This document shows, in pieces, positions 51,282 through 60,063 of a DNA stretch of 64,000 nucleotides; position 1 is the stretch's first letter, and each line of letters opens with the position of its first letter. Under the pieces are notes generated by a model. The model saw nothing but the letters and a program-made list of their open reading frames with translations. It did no database searches and was not told the origin of the DNA. This DNA comes from Accumulibacter sp. (GTDB lineage: Bacteria; Pseudomonadota; Gammaproteobacteria; Burkholderiales; Rhodocyclaceae). The translations under genes were made by a program, and so were the position numbers. The stretch covers positions 2,790,001 through 2,854,000 of the forward strand of contig NZ_JAZKUG010000001.1 in the NCBI RefSeq assembly GCF_036625195.1, in the 5' to 3' direction.

Positions 51282-51830
51282 TTATTTGACGTAGATGCGA
51301 CCGAGCATCGAGTGATGGCCGATGCCGCAGTATTCGTTGCAGACGATGGCGTAGGTGCCTTCCTTGGTCGGGGTCATCTTGACGACGTGCTCGTAGCCGG
51401 GGATCACCTGGATGTTGATGTTGACCGGTTGCAGCGAGAAGCCATGGTTGTAGTCGAGCGACGAGAGGTGGATCTTGTAGGTCTGACCCTTCTCGAGCTC
51501 GAGAATCGGATACCACGCCCACAGCCTGGCGATCAGGTAACCCGCGCCACCGGCGGGAACCTTGGCGACCGGGATGTCCTCCCCGTTCAGGCCTTTTTCG
51601 GTGCGGATGGTATTTTCGGCGATGAACTTCTCGGCCTTGGCCGCGAACATCTCGGGAGTGGTCTTGTAGGCTTCATTGGACAGGTTCTGCTTGCCGTAAA
51701 TGTGCCAGTAAATCATCATCGCGAACATCACCATGCCCCACACGAAGGCGATCGCGATCCACGCCCACTCGACCTTGTCGATGGGCTGTTTCCACCAGAG
51801 CCGCTCGGACGGCGGCAGAATTGCACTCAT
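51282..51830 (-). CDS. Oxidase subunit II with CuA site
   Basis: A 182-residue protein: one N-terminal membrane helix (VEWAWIAIAFVWGMVMFAMM) and a cupredoxin domain with a full CuA site, the His in YNHGFSLQP and CNEYCGIGHHSMLGRI (Cys-x3-Cys-x3-His-x2-Met). It should therefore take electrons from a cytochrome c and pass them to subunit I. Short for a subunit II, as in B-type oxidases. Transcribed between the small subunit and subunit I. Confidence 0.92.
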   Translation of the reverse strand: MSAILPPSERLWWKQPIDKVEWAWIAIAFVWGMVMFAMMIYWHIYGKQNLSNEAYKTTPEMFAAKAEKFIAENTIRTEKGLNGEDIPVAKVPAGGAGYLIARLWAWYPILELEKGQTYKIHLSSLDYNHGFSLQPVNINIQVIPGYEHVVKMTPTKEGTYAIVCNEYCGIGHHSMLGRIYVK

Positions 51831-51860
51831 ATTGGATTCTCCCTGATGTGGCTGGATGAC

Positions 51861-52010
51861 TTATCTGGCGAGCGGCGTGTTCATGATGTCGATGATGCCC
51901 CACAGGATGTAGAGCAGTCCCGGTGACGCCACACCGAGGAAGAGAAGCAGGAAATGGTTGTCCAGCAGCCTCTGCATGAACGGAATGTCGCCATCATTGT
52001 TGTCGGCCAT
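51861..52010 (-). CDS. Small single-helix oxidase subunit
   Basis: A 49-residue protein starting MADNNDGDIPFMQRLLDNHF with one membrane helix (LLLFLGVASPGLLYILWGII). GGAGGG lies just upstream of ATG 52010. First gene of the oxidase operon; its size and place fit a subunit IIa of B-type oxidases, although I cannot confirm this from sequence. Confidence 0.65.
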   Translation of the reverse strand: MADNNDGDIPFMQRLLDNHFLLLFLGVASPGLLYILWGIIDIMNTPLAR

Positions 52011-52102
52011 AGTCTTACCCTCCATCGCTGATTTGCGCTCGCGGCGCGGCCAGATTGCAGATAACGTCGAAAATCTTGGCCCTGCCGGGCACAATTGGCG
52101 GA

Positions 52103-52145
52103 AGAATACCCGTAGGCGGCGGTCGATTGATTTGATGCATGTCAA
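52103..52145 (-). promoter_or_regulatory. FNR/DNR-type site and promoter of the oxidase operon
   Basis: TTGACATGCATCAA on the minus strand (52145-52132) matches the FNR/DNR consensus TTGA(C/T)-N4-(A/G)TCAA. A -10-like TATTCT lies at 52108-52103, which places the site at about -42.5 relative to a start near 52096. The leader to the first gene would be about 86 bases. Confidence 0.6.
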
Positions 52146-52271
52146 GAACCGCGGCGGCTTGCAACGGCGCTGCAGGCCAGCAAACATCGGCATCTTGCCC
52201 TCGCGACCGCGGCCGATGGTCGCACCCTGGGAGGCCTGCGGGTGGCTGCGCACGAGGCCTCCCGATGGGCA

Positions 52272-52277
52272 TATAAT
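52272..52277 (+). promoter_or_regulatory. -10 box of the ctaA genes
   Basis: A perfect TATAAT, 41 bases before the ctaA start. No clear -35 box is seen at the usual distance. Confidence 0.45.
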
Positions 52278-52317
52278 TCGCGCCTTCTTCCCCATTCCGC
52301 CGCTTGCTCCCCCTGTC

Positions 52318-53364
52318 ATGAATACAGTCGCTCGTCGACACGTCGCGATCTGGCTGCTGGTCTGCAGCGCCACGGTCTTTGCCATTCTGGTGGTCGGTGG
52401 CGTCACCCGGCTGACTCATTCCGGCCTGTCGATCGTCGAGTGGCAACCGATCATCGGTGTCGTTCCGCCTCTCGACCAGATGGAGTGGGAGGCGACTTTC
52501 GAGAAGTACAAGCAGACGCCGGAATACCGGCAGGTGAACCATCGGATGACGCTCGACGAGTTCAAGGGCATCTTCTTCTGGGAGTATGTGCACCGGGTGC
52601 TGGGACGACTGGTGGGCGTCGTCTTCTTCGTGCCTTTCCTCTACTTCTGGCTGCGCGGCAAGCTCGAGCCGGCGCTGGTGCCGAGGCTGCTCGGCATCTT
52701 CGTGTTGGGCGGATTGCAGGGCGCGATGGGCTGGTACATGGTGAAGAGCGGCCTGGTCGACGATCCGCGGGTCAGCCACTACCGACTGACCGCCCACCTG
52801 TCGCTCGCCTTCCTGATCTTCATCGCCATGTTCTGGGTCGCGCTGGATCTCCTTTCCCCGCGTCGTGGGACGACGCACGATGCGGTCGTGCGGAGTCTGC
52901 AGCGGGTCGGCTTCTGGCTGACGCTCCTCGTCGGTTACATGGTGGTCAGCGGTGGTTTCGTCGCCGGCATTCGCGCCGGCAGGGCGTACAACACCTTCCC
53001 GCTGATGAACGGGCACGTGTTGCCACCGGAGAGCTTCATCATCGACCCCTGGTATCTCAACTTCTTCAACAACATGGCACTGGTGCAGTTCGACCATCGC
53101 CTGGGGGCGTGGCTGCTGGCGTTTCTCGTCCCGTGGTTCTGGTGGAAGATTCGCCTGGCGGAGGTGTCGAACACCGCCCGTCTCGCCGTGACGCTGTTGC
53201 TGCTGGCGGTGTTCGCGCAGATCATCCTCGGCATTGCCACACTGTTGCTGATGGTGCCGGTGGCGCTGGGGGCGGCGCATCAGGGCGGGGCGATGGTCGT
53301 CCTCGCCCTGCTGCTCTGGCTCAACCACGAATTGCGCGTGCCGCAGTACGCTGCCGCCCGGTGA
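52318..53364 (+). CDS. ctaA: Heme A synthase (COX15/CtaA)
   Basis: A 348-residue membrane enzyme that oxidises the C8 methyl of heme O to give heme A. Typical motifs are LVVGGVTRLTHSGLSIVEWQ, FWEYVHRVLGRLVG (heme His), SHYRLTAHLSLAF (His), QFDHRLGAWLLAF (His) and LGAAHQGGAMVVL (His); all four conserved histidines are present, in the proteobacterial/mitochondrial type. I chose ATG 52318 as start of the first helix. It is divergent from the oxidase operon and overlaps the next gene as GTGA. Confidence 0.95.
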   Translation: MNTVARRHVAIWLLVCSATVFAILVVGGVTRLTHSGLSIVEWQPIIGVVPPLDQMEWEATFEKYKQTPEYRQVNHRMTLDEFKGIFFWEYVHRVLGRLVGVVFFVPFLYFWLRGKLEPALVPRLLGIFVLGGLQGAMGWYMVKSGLVDDPRVSHYRLTAHLSLAFLIFIAMFWVALDLLSPRRGTTHDAVVRSLQRVGFWLTLLVGYMVVSGGFVAGIRAGRAYNTFPLMNGHVLPPESFIIDPWYLNFFNNMALVQFDHRLGAWLLAFLVPWFWWKIRLAEVSNTARLAVTLLLLAVFAQIILGIATLLLMVPVALGAAHQGGAMVVLALLLWLNHELRVPQYAAAR

Positions 53365-54293
53365 ACCTCAGTCAGGGCCTTCGTCTGCGGCGAATCCGTT
53401 CGCTTGCGCGCCTGTTGACCGCGTTGTCCCTGCTGGTCGTTCTCGTCAGTGCCTACCTGCGGCTGGAAGGTGCCGGTCTTGGTTGCGCCGACTGGCCCGC
53501 CTGTTACGCACGGTTGCTGGCCCTGCCGCCGGCGGCAAGCGACTACGGAATCGCACGGCTGCTGCACCGCGCGGTTGCTTCACTGTCGCTGCTGCTCGCC
53601 TGTGCTCTTGCCTGGCAGTGCTGGCGGCGACCGGCTCTGCGCCCGGTGGCCTTTCCGGCAACCCTGCTGCTCTTGCTGATGCTGGCACTGTCGGCACTCG
53701 GGATCTGGAGTTCGGATCCGCGGTTGACGCTGGTGAACCTGCTGAACCTTCTCGGCGGTCTTGGCCTGGTCAGCTTCTCCTGGCGGGTGGCCCTGGCCAG
53801 CGAGCCGCCGGCGATGACGTTGCAGCCGCACGCGGCGCCCACCGTTCTACTGCGTCTGGGGGCAGCCTGCCTGACGCTGACGGTCATCCTCGGGGCTCTG
53901 ATCGGCGCCACTTACATGGCGTCAGCGTGTACCACCTTCCCTGATTGTCAAGGCAGGTGGTGGCCCGTGGCGGCTGGCTGGCCGGCGCTGCCGACGCTTG
54001 CCGTGCTGCAGGCGGCGCCCCAGCCCGCTGATCCGGCGGGTGTCAACCTGCACCTGCTGCACCGGTATGCGGCCGTGGCGACCCTCTTGCTGCTGGGTGC
54101 GGCGGGACTGCGGGCGCTGGCCAACCCCGAGCGGCGGCTGGCGGCAGGGCTGCTCCTGTTCCTGCTCGTGACGACCGTCGTGATCGGCATCCTCACGGTG
54201 CTTTCCGGCTTCAGCCTTTGGCTGGCGGTCGCGCACGGGGCGTGTGCCGCGGCACTGCTGGCGACACTCGCCACGCTGCTGCAGCGGGGCTGA
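53361..54293 (+). CDS. Second CtaA-family protein, divergent
   Basis: A 310-residue membrane protein of the CtaA/COX15 superfamily but of another branch. Histidines are kept in ARLLHRAVASL, LHLLHRYAAVA and AVAHGACAAAL, and CADWPACYA plus CTTFPDCQG give the paired Cys loops seen in type-2 CtaA proteins from Gram-positives and archaea. The start GTG at 53361 overlaps the ctaA stop. It may assist heme A synthesis, act on another heme, or be a regulatory subunit. Confidence 0.85.
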   Translation: MNLSQGLRLRRIRSLARLLTALSLLVVLVSAYLRLEGAGLGCADWPACYARLLALPPAASDYGIARLLHRAVASLSLLLACALAWQCWRRPALRPVAFPATLLLLLMLALSALGIWSSDPRLTLVNLLNLLGGLGLVSFSWRVALASEPPAMTLQPHAAPTVLLRLGAACLTLTVILGALIGATYMASACTTFPDCQGRWWPVAAGWPALPTLAVLQAAPQPADPAGVNLHLLHRYAAVATLLLLGAAGLRALANPERRLAAGLLLFLLVTTVVIGILTVLSGFSLWLAVAHGACAAALLATLATLLQRG

Positions 54294-54404
54294 CAAAGGC
54301 GCCGCCGCCACCGCGCCCGGCCATCGCCGCCGTATTGGGAAAATCTCCACCCTGTCCGGGCGGCGAAGAGGCTGTTCGCCAGCCCGCCGCCCGGCCATTC
54401 CATT

Positions 54405-54758
54405 CTAGACGGAGAACGACGAGCCGCAGCCGCAGGTGGAGGAAGCGTTCGGGTTCTTGATCACGAACTGCGAGCCCTCGAGCCCCTCGGTGTAGTCGAT
54501 CTCGGCGCCGACCAGGTACTGGTAGCTCATCGGGTCGACCAGCAGGGTGACGCCGTTCTTCTGCAGTGCGGTGTCGTCGTCGTTCGCCACCTCGTCGAAG
54601 GTGAAGCCGTACTGGAAGCCGGAGCAGCCGCCGCCGGTGACGAAGACGCGCAACTTGAGATCCGGGTTGCCCTCTTCCTCGATCAGTTCCTTGACCTTGC
54701 CGGCTGCGCTGTCGGTAAACACGAAAGGCATGGGCATTTCTGTCGCTACATTCATCAA
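54405..54758 (-). CDS. erpA: A-type iron-sulfur carrier ErpA
   Basis: A 117-residue A-type carrier that delivers iron-sulfur clusters to apoproteins. It keeps the three cysteines, VTGGGCSGFQYGF and STCGCGSSF. ErpA is preferred over IscA by the sequence NPDLKLRVFVTGGGCSG and by its place near argC-rpsI-rplM. ATG 54758 and 54755 are both possible starts; the second has the better family match. Confidence 0.93.
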   Translation of the reverse strand: MMNVATEMPMPFVFTDSAAGKVKELIEEEGNPDLKLRVFVTGGGCSGFQYGFTFDEVANDDDTALQKNGVTLLVDPMSYQYLVGAEIDYTEGLEGSQFVIKNPNASSTCGCGSSFSV

Positions 54759-55174
54759 TCTTTCTCCGAAATACGTTCACTGATTGTCTACCTGCCAGTG
54801 GACCGCAGTGGCCCTGGCGAGTTCAGCGCGCCACCGCATGTCGCCCGCGCAGCGTTGCCAGCGGCGCCGGGCTGATGGCTGGTACCGATAGTCACCTGAT
54901 GCGGCTGCCACCGGTTGCCAGGCATCCGGTTCCAGCGGCATGAAGCGAGACCGGCGACCCGACCGGTCCCGGCCGAGTCCATCGAACGGACGCGATTGCC
55001 ACTGGCCGCTGCTCTGCACGTGCTGCTGCGCCACCGGTCGCGCGGCATGCCGTCGGCGCGCTGGCGCCGAATCATAGCACCATTGTTGCGTCGCGTTTGG
55101 CCGCGACAGAATGCCATCGTCGGTGCCGGCAGGTCGGCACACGAGGGTGCGGCCACAGCCAACCGCGAAGGCGG
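54759..55174. other. Region between erpA and argC, possible small gene
   Basis: A minus-strand frame 54777-55142 has a protein-like end (MPLEPDAWQPVAAASGDYRY to a stop at 54777) but no match I know and no good start. The erpA promoter should lie here. Confidence 0.35.
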
Positions 55175-56203
55175 TCAGGGGAGCACGGCGATCTGCTGCA
55201 GGCCGACGGTCTCCGGTAGGCCGAACATGACGTTCAGGTTCTGTATCGCCTGTCCCGCGGCACCCTTGACGAGGTTGTCGATGACGGCAAGGACGACGAG
55301 GACTTCACCATCCTGCGGGCGGTGCACGGCGAGCCGGCAGGTGTTGGCGGCTCGCACCGAGCGGGTGTCGGGGTGTGATCCCGCTGGCAGGACATCGACG
55401 AAAGGCTCGTCGCGGTAGCGCTCGGCGAACACCGCCTGGAAGTCGGCTTCGGCCCGGATGCGGGCGTAGAGCGTGGCATGGATGCCGCGGATCATCGGCG
55501 TCAGGTGCGGGACGAAGGTCAGTCCGACGGGCCTGCCCGCCATTGCCGACAGGCCCTGTCGGATCTCTGGCAGGTGCCGGTGTCCGGGTACGGCGTAGGC
55601 CTTGAAATTGTCCGACGCTTCGGCGAAAAGGGTTGCCACCTCGGCCTTGCGGCCAGCGCCGGAAACTCCGGACTTGGCGTCCGCGACGAGGTGGTCGGGG
55701 TCGACCAGCCCGCGTTCGAGGAGCGGCATGAAGCCGAGCTGGACGGCGGTCGGATAGCAGCCGGGGTTGGCCACCAGGCGTGCATTGCGGATGGCCGCGC
55801 GGTTCATTTCCGGCAGTCCGTAGACGGCCTTGTCGACCCAGTCCGGGCTCGCATGTTGCATCCCGTACCAGCGGCTCCAGTCGGCGACGTCACGGATGCG
55901 ATAGTCAGCCGCGAGGTCGATGATCCGCACGCCGGCATCGAGCAGCGCCGGTGCCTGCTCCATCGCCACACCGTTCGGGGTTGCGAAGAAGACGATGTCG
56001 CAACTCTGGAGGTTGGCCCTCGCCGGGTCCTCGAAGCGAAGCCGCAATCGCCCGCGGAGGTTGGGAAACATCTGCGCGACATCGGTACCGGCGTCACCGC
56101 GCGAGGTGATGCTGGTGATCTGGACTTCCGGGTGTCGCGCCAGCAGGCGCAGGAGCTCGACGCCGGTGTAACCGGTTCCGCCGACGATACCGACTCTGAT
56201 CAT
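55175..56203 (-). CDS. argC: N-acetyl-gamma-glutamyl-phosphate reductase
   Basis: A 342-residue enzyme of arginine biosynthesis (N-acetylglutamyl phosphate to the semialdehyde, NADPH). Motifs: VGIVGGTGYTGVELLRLL (nucleotide binding), LVANPGCYPTAVQLGFMPLL with the catalytic Cys, and AVPGHRHLPEI with the His. It lies behind rpsI, separated by a bidirectional terminator, in the gene order common in Betaproteobacteria. Confidence 0.96.
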   Translation of the reverse strand: MIRVGIVGGTGYTGVELLRLLARHPEVQITSITSRGDAGTDVAQMFPNLRGRLRLRFEDPARANLQSCDIVFFATPNGVAMEQAPALLDAGVRIIDLAADYRIRDVADWSRWYGMQHASPDWVDKAVYGLPEMNRAAIRNARLVANPGCYPTAVQLGFMPLLERGLVDPDHLVADAKSGVSGAGRKAEVATLFAEASDNFKAYAVPGHRHLPEIRQGLSAMAGRPVGLTFVPHLTPMIRGIHATLYARIRAEADFQAVFAERYRDEPFVDVLPAGSHPDTRSVRAANTCRLAVHRPQDGEVLVVLAVIDNLVKGAAGQAIQNLNVMFGLPETVGLQQIAVLP

Positions 56204-56252
56204 TCTCGCCTCCGTGATCGCTGTAGATGGTCGCTTTGGCAGGTCTCAACAC

Positions 56253-56280
56253 ACGAAAGCCGCCCGCGGGCGGCTTTCGT
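56253..56280. terminator. Bidirectional terminator between rpsI and argC
   Basis: ACGAAAGCCGCC and GGCGGCTTTCGT are inverted repeats with 4 bases in the loop. On the minus strand it ends the rplM-rpsI transcript and has an A/T-rich outer arm on each side. Confidence 0.7.
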
Positions 56281-56297
56281 TGCATTGCCGACAGGGC

Positions 56298-56690
56298 TCA
56301 GCGCTTCGAGAACTGCTTGCGGCGACGCGCCTTGTGGAAGCCGACCTTCTTGCGCTCGACTTCACGCGCGTCGCGAGCGACGAAGCCCGCCTTCGAAAGC
56401 GCGGGCTTCAGCGCGACGTCGTAGGCGATCAGCGCGCGCGTGATGCCGTGCCGCACGGCTCCCGCCTGACCCGATTCGCCGCCTCCCGAGACATTGACCA
56501 GAATGTCGAAATCGTTGGCCTGCGCGATCAGGTGCAGCGGCTGGCGGACGATCATGCGCCCGGTGACACGCGAGAAGAAATCGTCCACCGGCTTGCCGTT
56601 GACCACGAACTTGCCGCTCCCGCGCTTCATGAAGACGCGCGCGACCGCGCTCTTCCGCCGCCCGGTGCCATAAAAATAGTTGTCTGCCAT
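56298..56690 (-). CDS. rpsI: 30S ribosomal protein S9
   Basis: A 130-residue S9 with the typical start YFYGTGRRKSAVARVFMKRG, GGGESGQAGAVRHGITRAL and the basic tail KARRRKQFSKR that reaches the P-site tRNA. I chose ATG 56690 over 56693. It follows rplM by 9 bases. Confidence 0.97.
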   Translation of the reverse strand: MADNYFYGTGRRKSAVARVFMKRGSGKFVVNGKPVDDFFSRVTGRMIVRQPLHLIAQANDFDILVNVSGGGESGQAGAVRHGITRALIAYDVALKPALSKAGFVARDAREVERKKVGFHKARRRKQFSKR

Positions 56691-56699
56691 CATGAGCCC

Positions 56700-57128
56700 T
56701 TAGAGTTCGACGACCTTTGGCTGCTGAGCAGCGTGCGGGTGTGTTGCGCCTGCGTAGCACTTCAACTTCTTGAGCATTGCATAACCGAGCGGACCCTTCG
56801 GCAGCATGCCCTTCACGGCCTGCTGCAGGATTCGCTCCGGGAAGCGTTGCTGCATCTTCCTGAAGTTGCTTTCGTAAAGGCCTCCCGGGTAGCCCGAGTG
56901 CCGGTAGTACATCTTGTCTTCCGCCTTGTTGCCGGTGACGCGCAACTTCTCGACGTTGGTGACGACGATGTAGTCGCCGGTGTCGACGTGCGGAGTGAAT
57001 TCGGGCTTGTGCTTGCCGCGCAGGCGGCGCGCGATCTCGGTGGCCAGGCGACCGAGCACCTTGTCGGTGGCGTCAACCAAGAGCCATTCGCGCGTGACTT
57101 CATGCGGCTTGGCGGAGAAAGTCTTCAT
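56700..57128 (-). CDS. rplM: 50S ribosomal protein L13
   Basis: A 142-residue L13: MKTFSAKPHEVTREWLLVDA, TDKVLGRLATEIARRLRGK, YRHSGYPGGLYESNF and GMLPKGPLGYAMLKKL. Start 57128 matches the family exactly. First gene of the rplM-rpsI operon, behind a sigma70 promoter. Confidence 0.97.
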   Translation of the reverse strand: MKTFSAKPHEVTREWLLVDATDKVLGRLATEIARRLRGKHKPEFTPHVDTGDYIVVTNVEKLRVTGNKAEDKMYYRHSGYPGGLYESNFRKMQQRFPERILQQAVKGMLPKGPLGYAMLKKLKCYAGATHPHAAQQPKVVEL

Positions 57129-57168
57129 CAAAAACGCCGTCCTTTTGCCTGATAACGGAAAGCCCGGC

Positions 57169-57198
57169 ATCTTATTGCAAGTGCCGGAGCCATGTCAA
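57169..57198 (-). promoter_or_regulatory. Sigma70 promoter of rplM-rpsI
   Basis: On the minus strand TTGACA (57198-57193) and TAAGAT (57174-57169) lie 18 bases apart, about 40 bases before the rplM start. Confidence 0.65.
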
Positions 57199-57431
57199 TT
57201 GCTCGTTCAGGGCTTTCGGGGTCGGGCACTGCCGCATGAGTGCCGATCACCCAGGCATCCGGCTCATGCAGTTTGCCGATCGCTCCGGCGAGCATTCGAC
57301 AACTCTATGGAACCACAGCTAGTGACGCATGCACGAACAGGGACAAGAAGTATCACGTGGTCTTCGTCGCGCAAGAAAACAACGTCAAATCACGCGCTTT
57401 TCGAACATCATGCAATGCAGGAGGGGATAGC
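57199..57431. other. Intergenic region between rplM and the cytochrome operon
   Basis: No gene seen. AGGAGGGGA lies 5-13 bases before the ATG at 57432 and is a strong ribosome binding site for the first cytochrome gene. GC content is lower than around it. Confidence 0.5.
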
Positions 57432-60044
57432 ATGAAAGCTGCTTTGCTGGCTGCCGTTGCGGCCATCGTCATCGTCGGCGGGGGCATTGGCCTGTCGCAA
57501 CAGCGAAACCTGGGCAGCGCGAATGCGCAGGTTTCACCGGCCCCGGCAGTTGCAGGGTCGACGCCGACCCCTCCCGAGACCGCGGCAGTCGATCAGGATG
57601 CACCCTACCGCGAGGCCTGCGCCCGCGAGGGGCTCAACGAGTCTGAGTGCGTCGGACGGCTGATCTGGTTCAAGGCGACGGCGGGCAACGACCGCTTCCA
57701 CACCTACACCTTCCAGCAGCGGATCGGCGTCCTTGTCGACTGGTTCCGCGTCCTCCGTGCCGACCAGCGCGACGATCGTTTCTGGGCGTGGGGAATCATC
57801 AACGACCCCGCCTGCTGCCGGCCGGGCGAAGCCGACTGCCCGGCGAAGTCGCTCGACGAGACCTACGGCTTCGACTGGTGCCCGGGGGATGACGTGCTGC
57901 TCAGGTACGTCGGCAAGAGTGGCTACGTCGACCCGGCCTGCGGCCTCAAGGACGCGGCGCTCGACGCCGAAGATCCGCACAGCCAGGGTGGCAAGCTCGA
58001 CCAGCGGCATTCGGCCTGCGATCTGAAGTTCGGTACCTCGACCGGCGCCCTGGGAATTCGCAAGTTCCCCAATCCGCGCTTCGACGCCGCGCGCTGGCAG
58101 CAGCTCAACGGCAGCCTCGCCGACTGGAGCGGCTATTCGCGGCCGCTGGCGGCGAAGACCGGCATCGAATCGGACCAGCGGGTTAGCAAGCTGGCCGACG
58201 CGTCGATCGAACCACCGTTCCTGATCGGCACCTCGTGTGGCTCGTGCCACATCGCCTTCGATCCGCTCAACCCGCCCGCCGATCCGGCGAAGCCGAAATG
58301 GGAGAACATCAAGGGGCTGGTCGGCAACCAGTACACGCGCATGTCGGAACTGCTCGGCTCGGGGATGCCGATCAGCAGCCTCGAATACCAGATGTTCGCG
58401 CATGCCCGCCCGGGGGTGACCGATACCTCGGCGATCTCGCACGACCAGGTCAACAACCCGGGGACGATCAATGCGCTCGTCAATGTCGCCCAGCGGCCGG
58501 TATTTCCCGGCGAGGTGATCAGCAAGTGGCGCAAGGCCGCCTCCTGCGGCGCCGAGAAGGACGAGGACAAGTGCTGGTGCGAGCCGGGTCGCGAGGGCAA
58601 GTGCTGGCTGAAGAGCACGCGTGAAGACGACACGACGCCGGTCAATCTCGGCGGCCAGAGAGTCGTGCTGCCGGGCGTACACCACATCCTGAAGGGCGGC
58701 GAGGACTCGATCGGCGCCCTGGAAGCGATCCAGCGTGTCTACTTCAACATTGGCTCGTGTTCCGAGCAGTGCTGGGTCAACCACTTCTCCGACATGCGCC
58801 AGGTCGACCCGGCGCAGCGCGGTTTCGCCCAGACGCCGTTCAACATCGGCCAGTGCCGGCGCGACTGCCCCGAATTCAGGGCGATCGAGGATCGCCTGCA
58901 AAACCTGCTCGATTTCTTCGCTTCGGCCGAGTCCGACCAGACCGATCTCGAGGTGGCGCGAGCACGCGCGCGCAAGGCGGCCAACCCCGCTGCCGTCTAC
59001 TCGCGCACCGATTTCATCGCCGAGCTCGAGAAGGAGTTCGGCAAGGGTGCGATCAGTCGTGGCCAGCTCGTCTTTGCCGACAACTGCGCCCGTTGCCACT
59101 CGAGCATCCCCGAAAGCGTCGCTGGCCCGTTCCGCAACCGCGACTTCGCCGCGGCCAACGAAGCGCATCCACGCAAGGTCCGTGCCGACTTTCTCGGCAA
59201 CGATCGGCCGGTTGCGGTGACCGAGGTCGGCACTTTCCGCTGCCGGGCGCTGCACTCGAATCACAAGGCGGGCCACCTGTACATGGAGTATGGCTCCGAG
59301 ACGCTGCGCCGGCAGCCCCTGGTTGCCGACATCCCCGAGCGCGACGAGCTGAAGGATGGCGGCCGCGGCTTCTATCGCAACATCTCGCTCGTGAATGTCT
59401 GGGCGAGCGCGCCGTTCATGCACAACAACGCGATCGGTCCCGAGATCTGCGGCAAGCCGGCGAACAAGGCGAACGACTTCCATCGCGCGCGCTACGTCGA
59501 CGCGGACGGCAAACTGCTGCCCGAGCAGCCGGACTGCCTGCGCTATGACCCGAGCGTCGAGGGGCGCTTCGCGCTCTACCGGCGCTCGATGCACGAACTC
59601 CTGAATCCACAGGAGCGTGGCCGCAAGCGGACGCTGACCAACGCCGACCTGCTCATCGACGTCGGCGTGCGGCCGCTCGACGGCAAGAGCGAGAAACCCC
59701 TGCTCGGTTTCGGGCAGGTGAAGATCCCTGCCGGCACCAGCGCCGGCTTCCTCAACGGGCTGACGCACAAGCAACTGGTCGGCGATCTCTTCCTCGCCAA
59801 GCGTGATCCGGCCAGGCTCGAGGCCGCCGGCAAGAAGCAGCTCGTGCCCACGCTGCAGGCGATGGCGGACGACATCGTCAAGAACCCGGCGCGCTTCGTC
59901 GACATCCTGCGCGAGCAGCGTGATTTCATCAGCGCCAACTACCAGACCTGCACGCAGGAAATCGAGAACGAAGGGCATCGCTTCGGCGAGGATCTCTCGC
60001 CGGCCGACAAGATGGCGCTCACCGCCTTCCTCGCCACGCTCTAG
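57432..60044 (+). CDS. Large diheme cytochrome c, RoxA/MauG-like
   Basis: An 870-residue exported protein. One N-terminal hydrophobic segment (LLAAVAAIVIVGGGIGL) is followed by a Pro/Thr linker and a long mature part with two heme c motifs, CGSCH (about residue 270) and CARCH (about 555). Further Cys pairs (CCRPGEADC, CSEQCW, CRRDC) may form disulfides. The C-terminal region with GGRGFYRNISLVNVWASAPF and MHNNAIG matches the pattern near the second heme of RoxA-type rubber oxygenases and related diheme proteins. It is first of a four-gene operon with other cytochromes. Substrate unknown; oxidative chemistry or long-range electron transfer are both possible. Confidence 0.85.
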   Translation: MKAALLAAVAAIVIVGGGIGLSQQRNLGSANAQVSPAPAVAGSTPTPPETAAVDQDAPYREACAREGLNESECVGRLIWFKATAGNDRFHTYTFQQRIGVLVDWFRVLRADQRDDRFWAWGIINDPACCRPGEADCPAKSLDETYGFDWCPGDDVLLRYVGKSGYVDPACGLKDAALDAEDPHSQGGKLDQRHSACDLKFGTSTGALGIRKFPNPRFDAARWQQLNGSLADWSGYSRPLAAKTGIESDQRVSKLADASIEPPFLIGTSCGSCHIAFDPLNPPADPAKPKWENIKGLVGNQYTRMSELLGSGMPISSLEYQMFAHARPGVTDTSAISHDQVNNPGTINALVNVAQRPVFPGEVISKWRKAASCGAEKDEDKCWCEPGREGKCWLKSTREDDTTPVNLGGQRVVLPGVHHILKGGEDSIGALEAIQRVYFNIGSCSEQCWVNHFSDMRQVDPAQRGFAQTPFNIGQCRRDCPEFRAIEDRLQNLLDFFASAESDQTDLEVARARARKAANPAAVYSRTDFIAELEKEFGKGAISRGQLVFADNCARCHSSIPESVAGPFRNRDFAAANEAHPRKVRADFLGNDRPVAVTEVGTFRCRALHSNHKAGHLYMEYGSETLRRQPLVADIPERDELKDGGRGFYRNISLVNVWASAPFMHNNAIGPEICGKPANKANDFHRARYVDADGKLLPEQPDCLRYDPSVEGRFALYRRSMHELLNPQERGRKRTLTNADLLIDVGVRPLDGKSEKPLLGFGQVKIPAGTSAGFLNGLTHKQLVGDLFLAKRDPARLEAAGKKQLVPTLQAMADDIVKNPARFVDILREQRDFISANYQTCTQEIENEGHRFGEDLSPADKMALTAFLATL

Positions 60045-60063
60045 CCAACGGGAGGGTCCGCAG

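Noticed and set aside
49464..51926. 820-codon open frame opposite oxidase subunits I and II
   Set aside because: Low-complexity Asp/Arg/Gln-rich shadow; the opposite strand carries the metal ligands.
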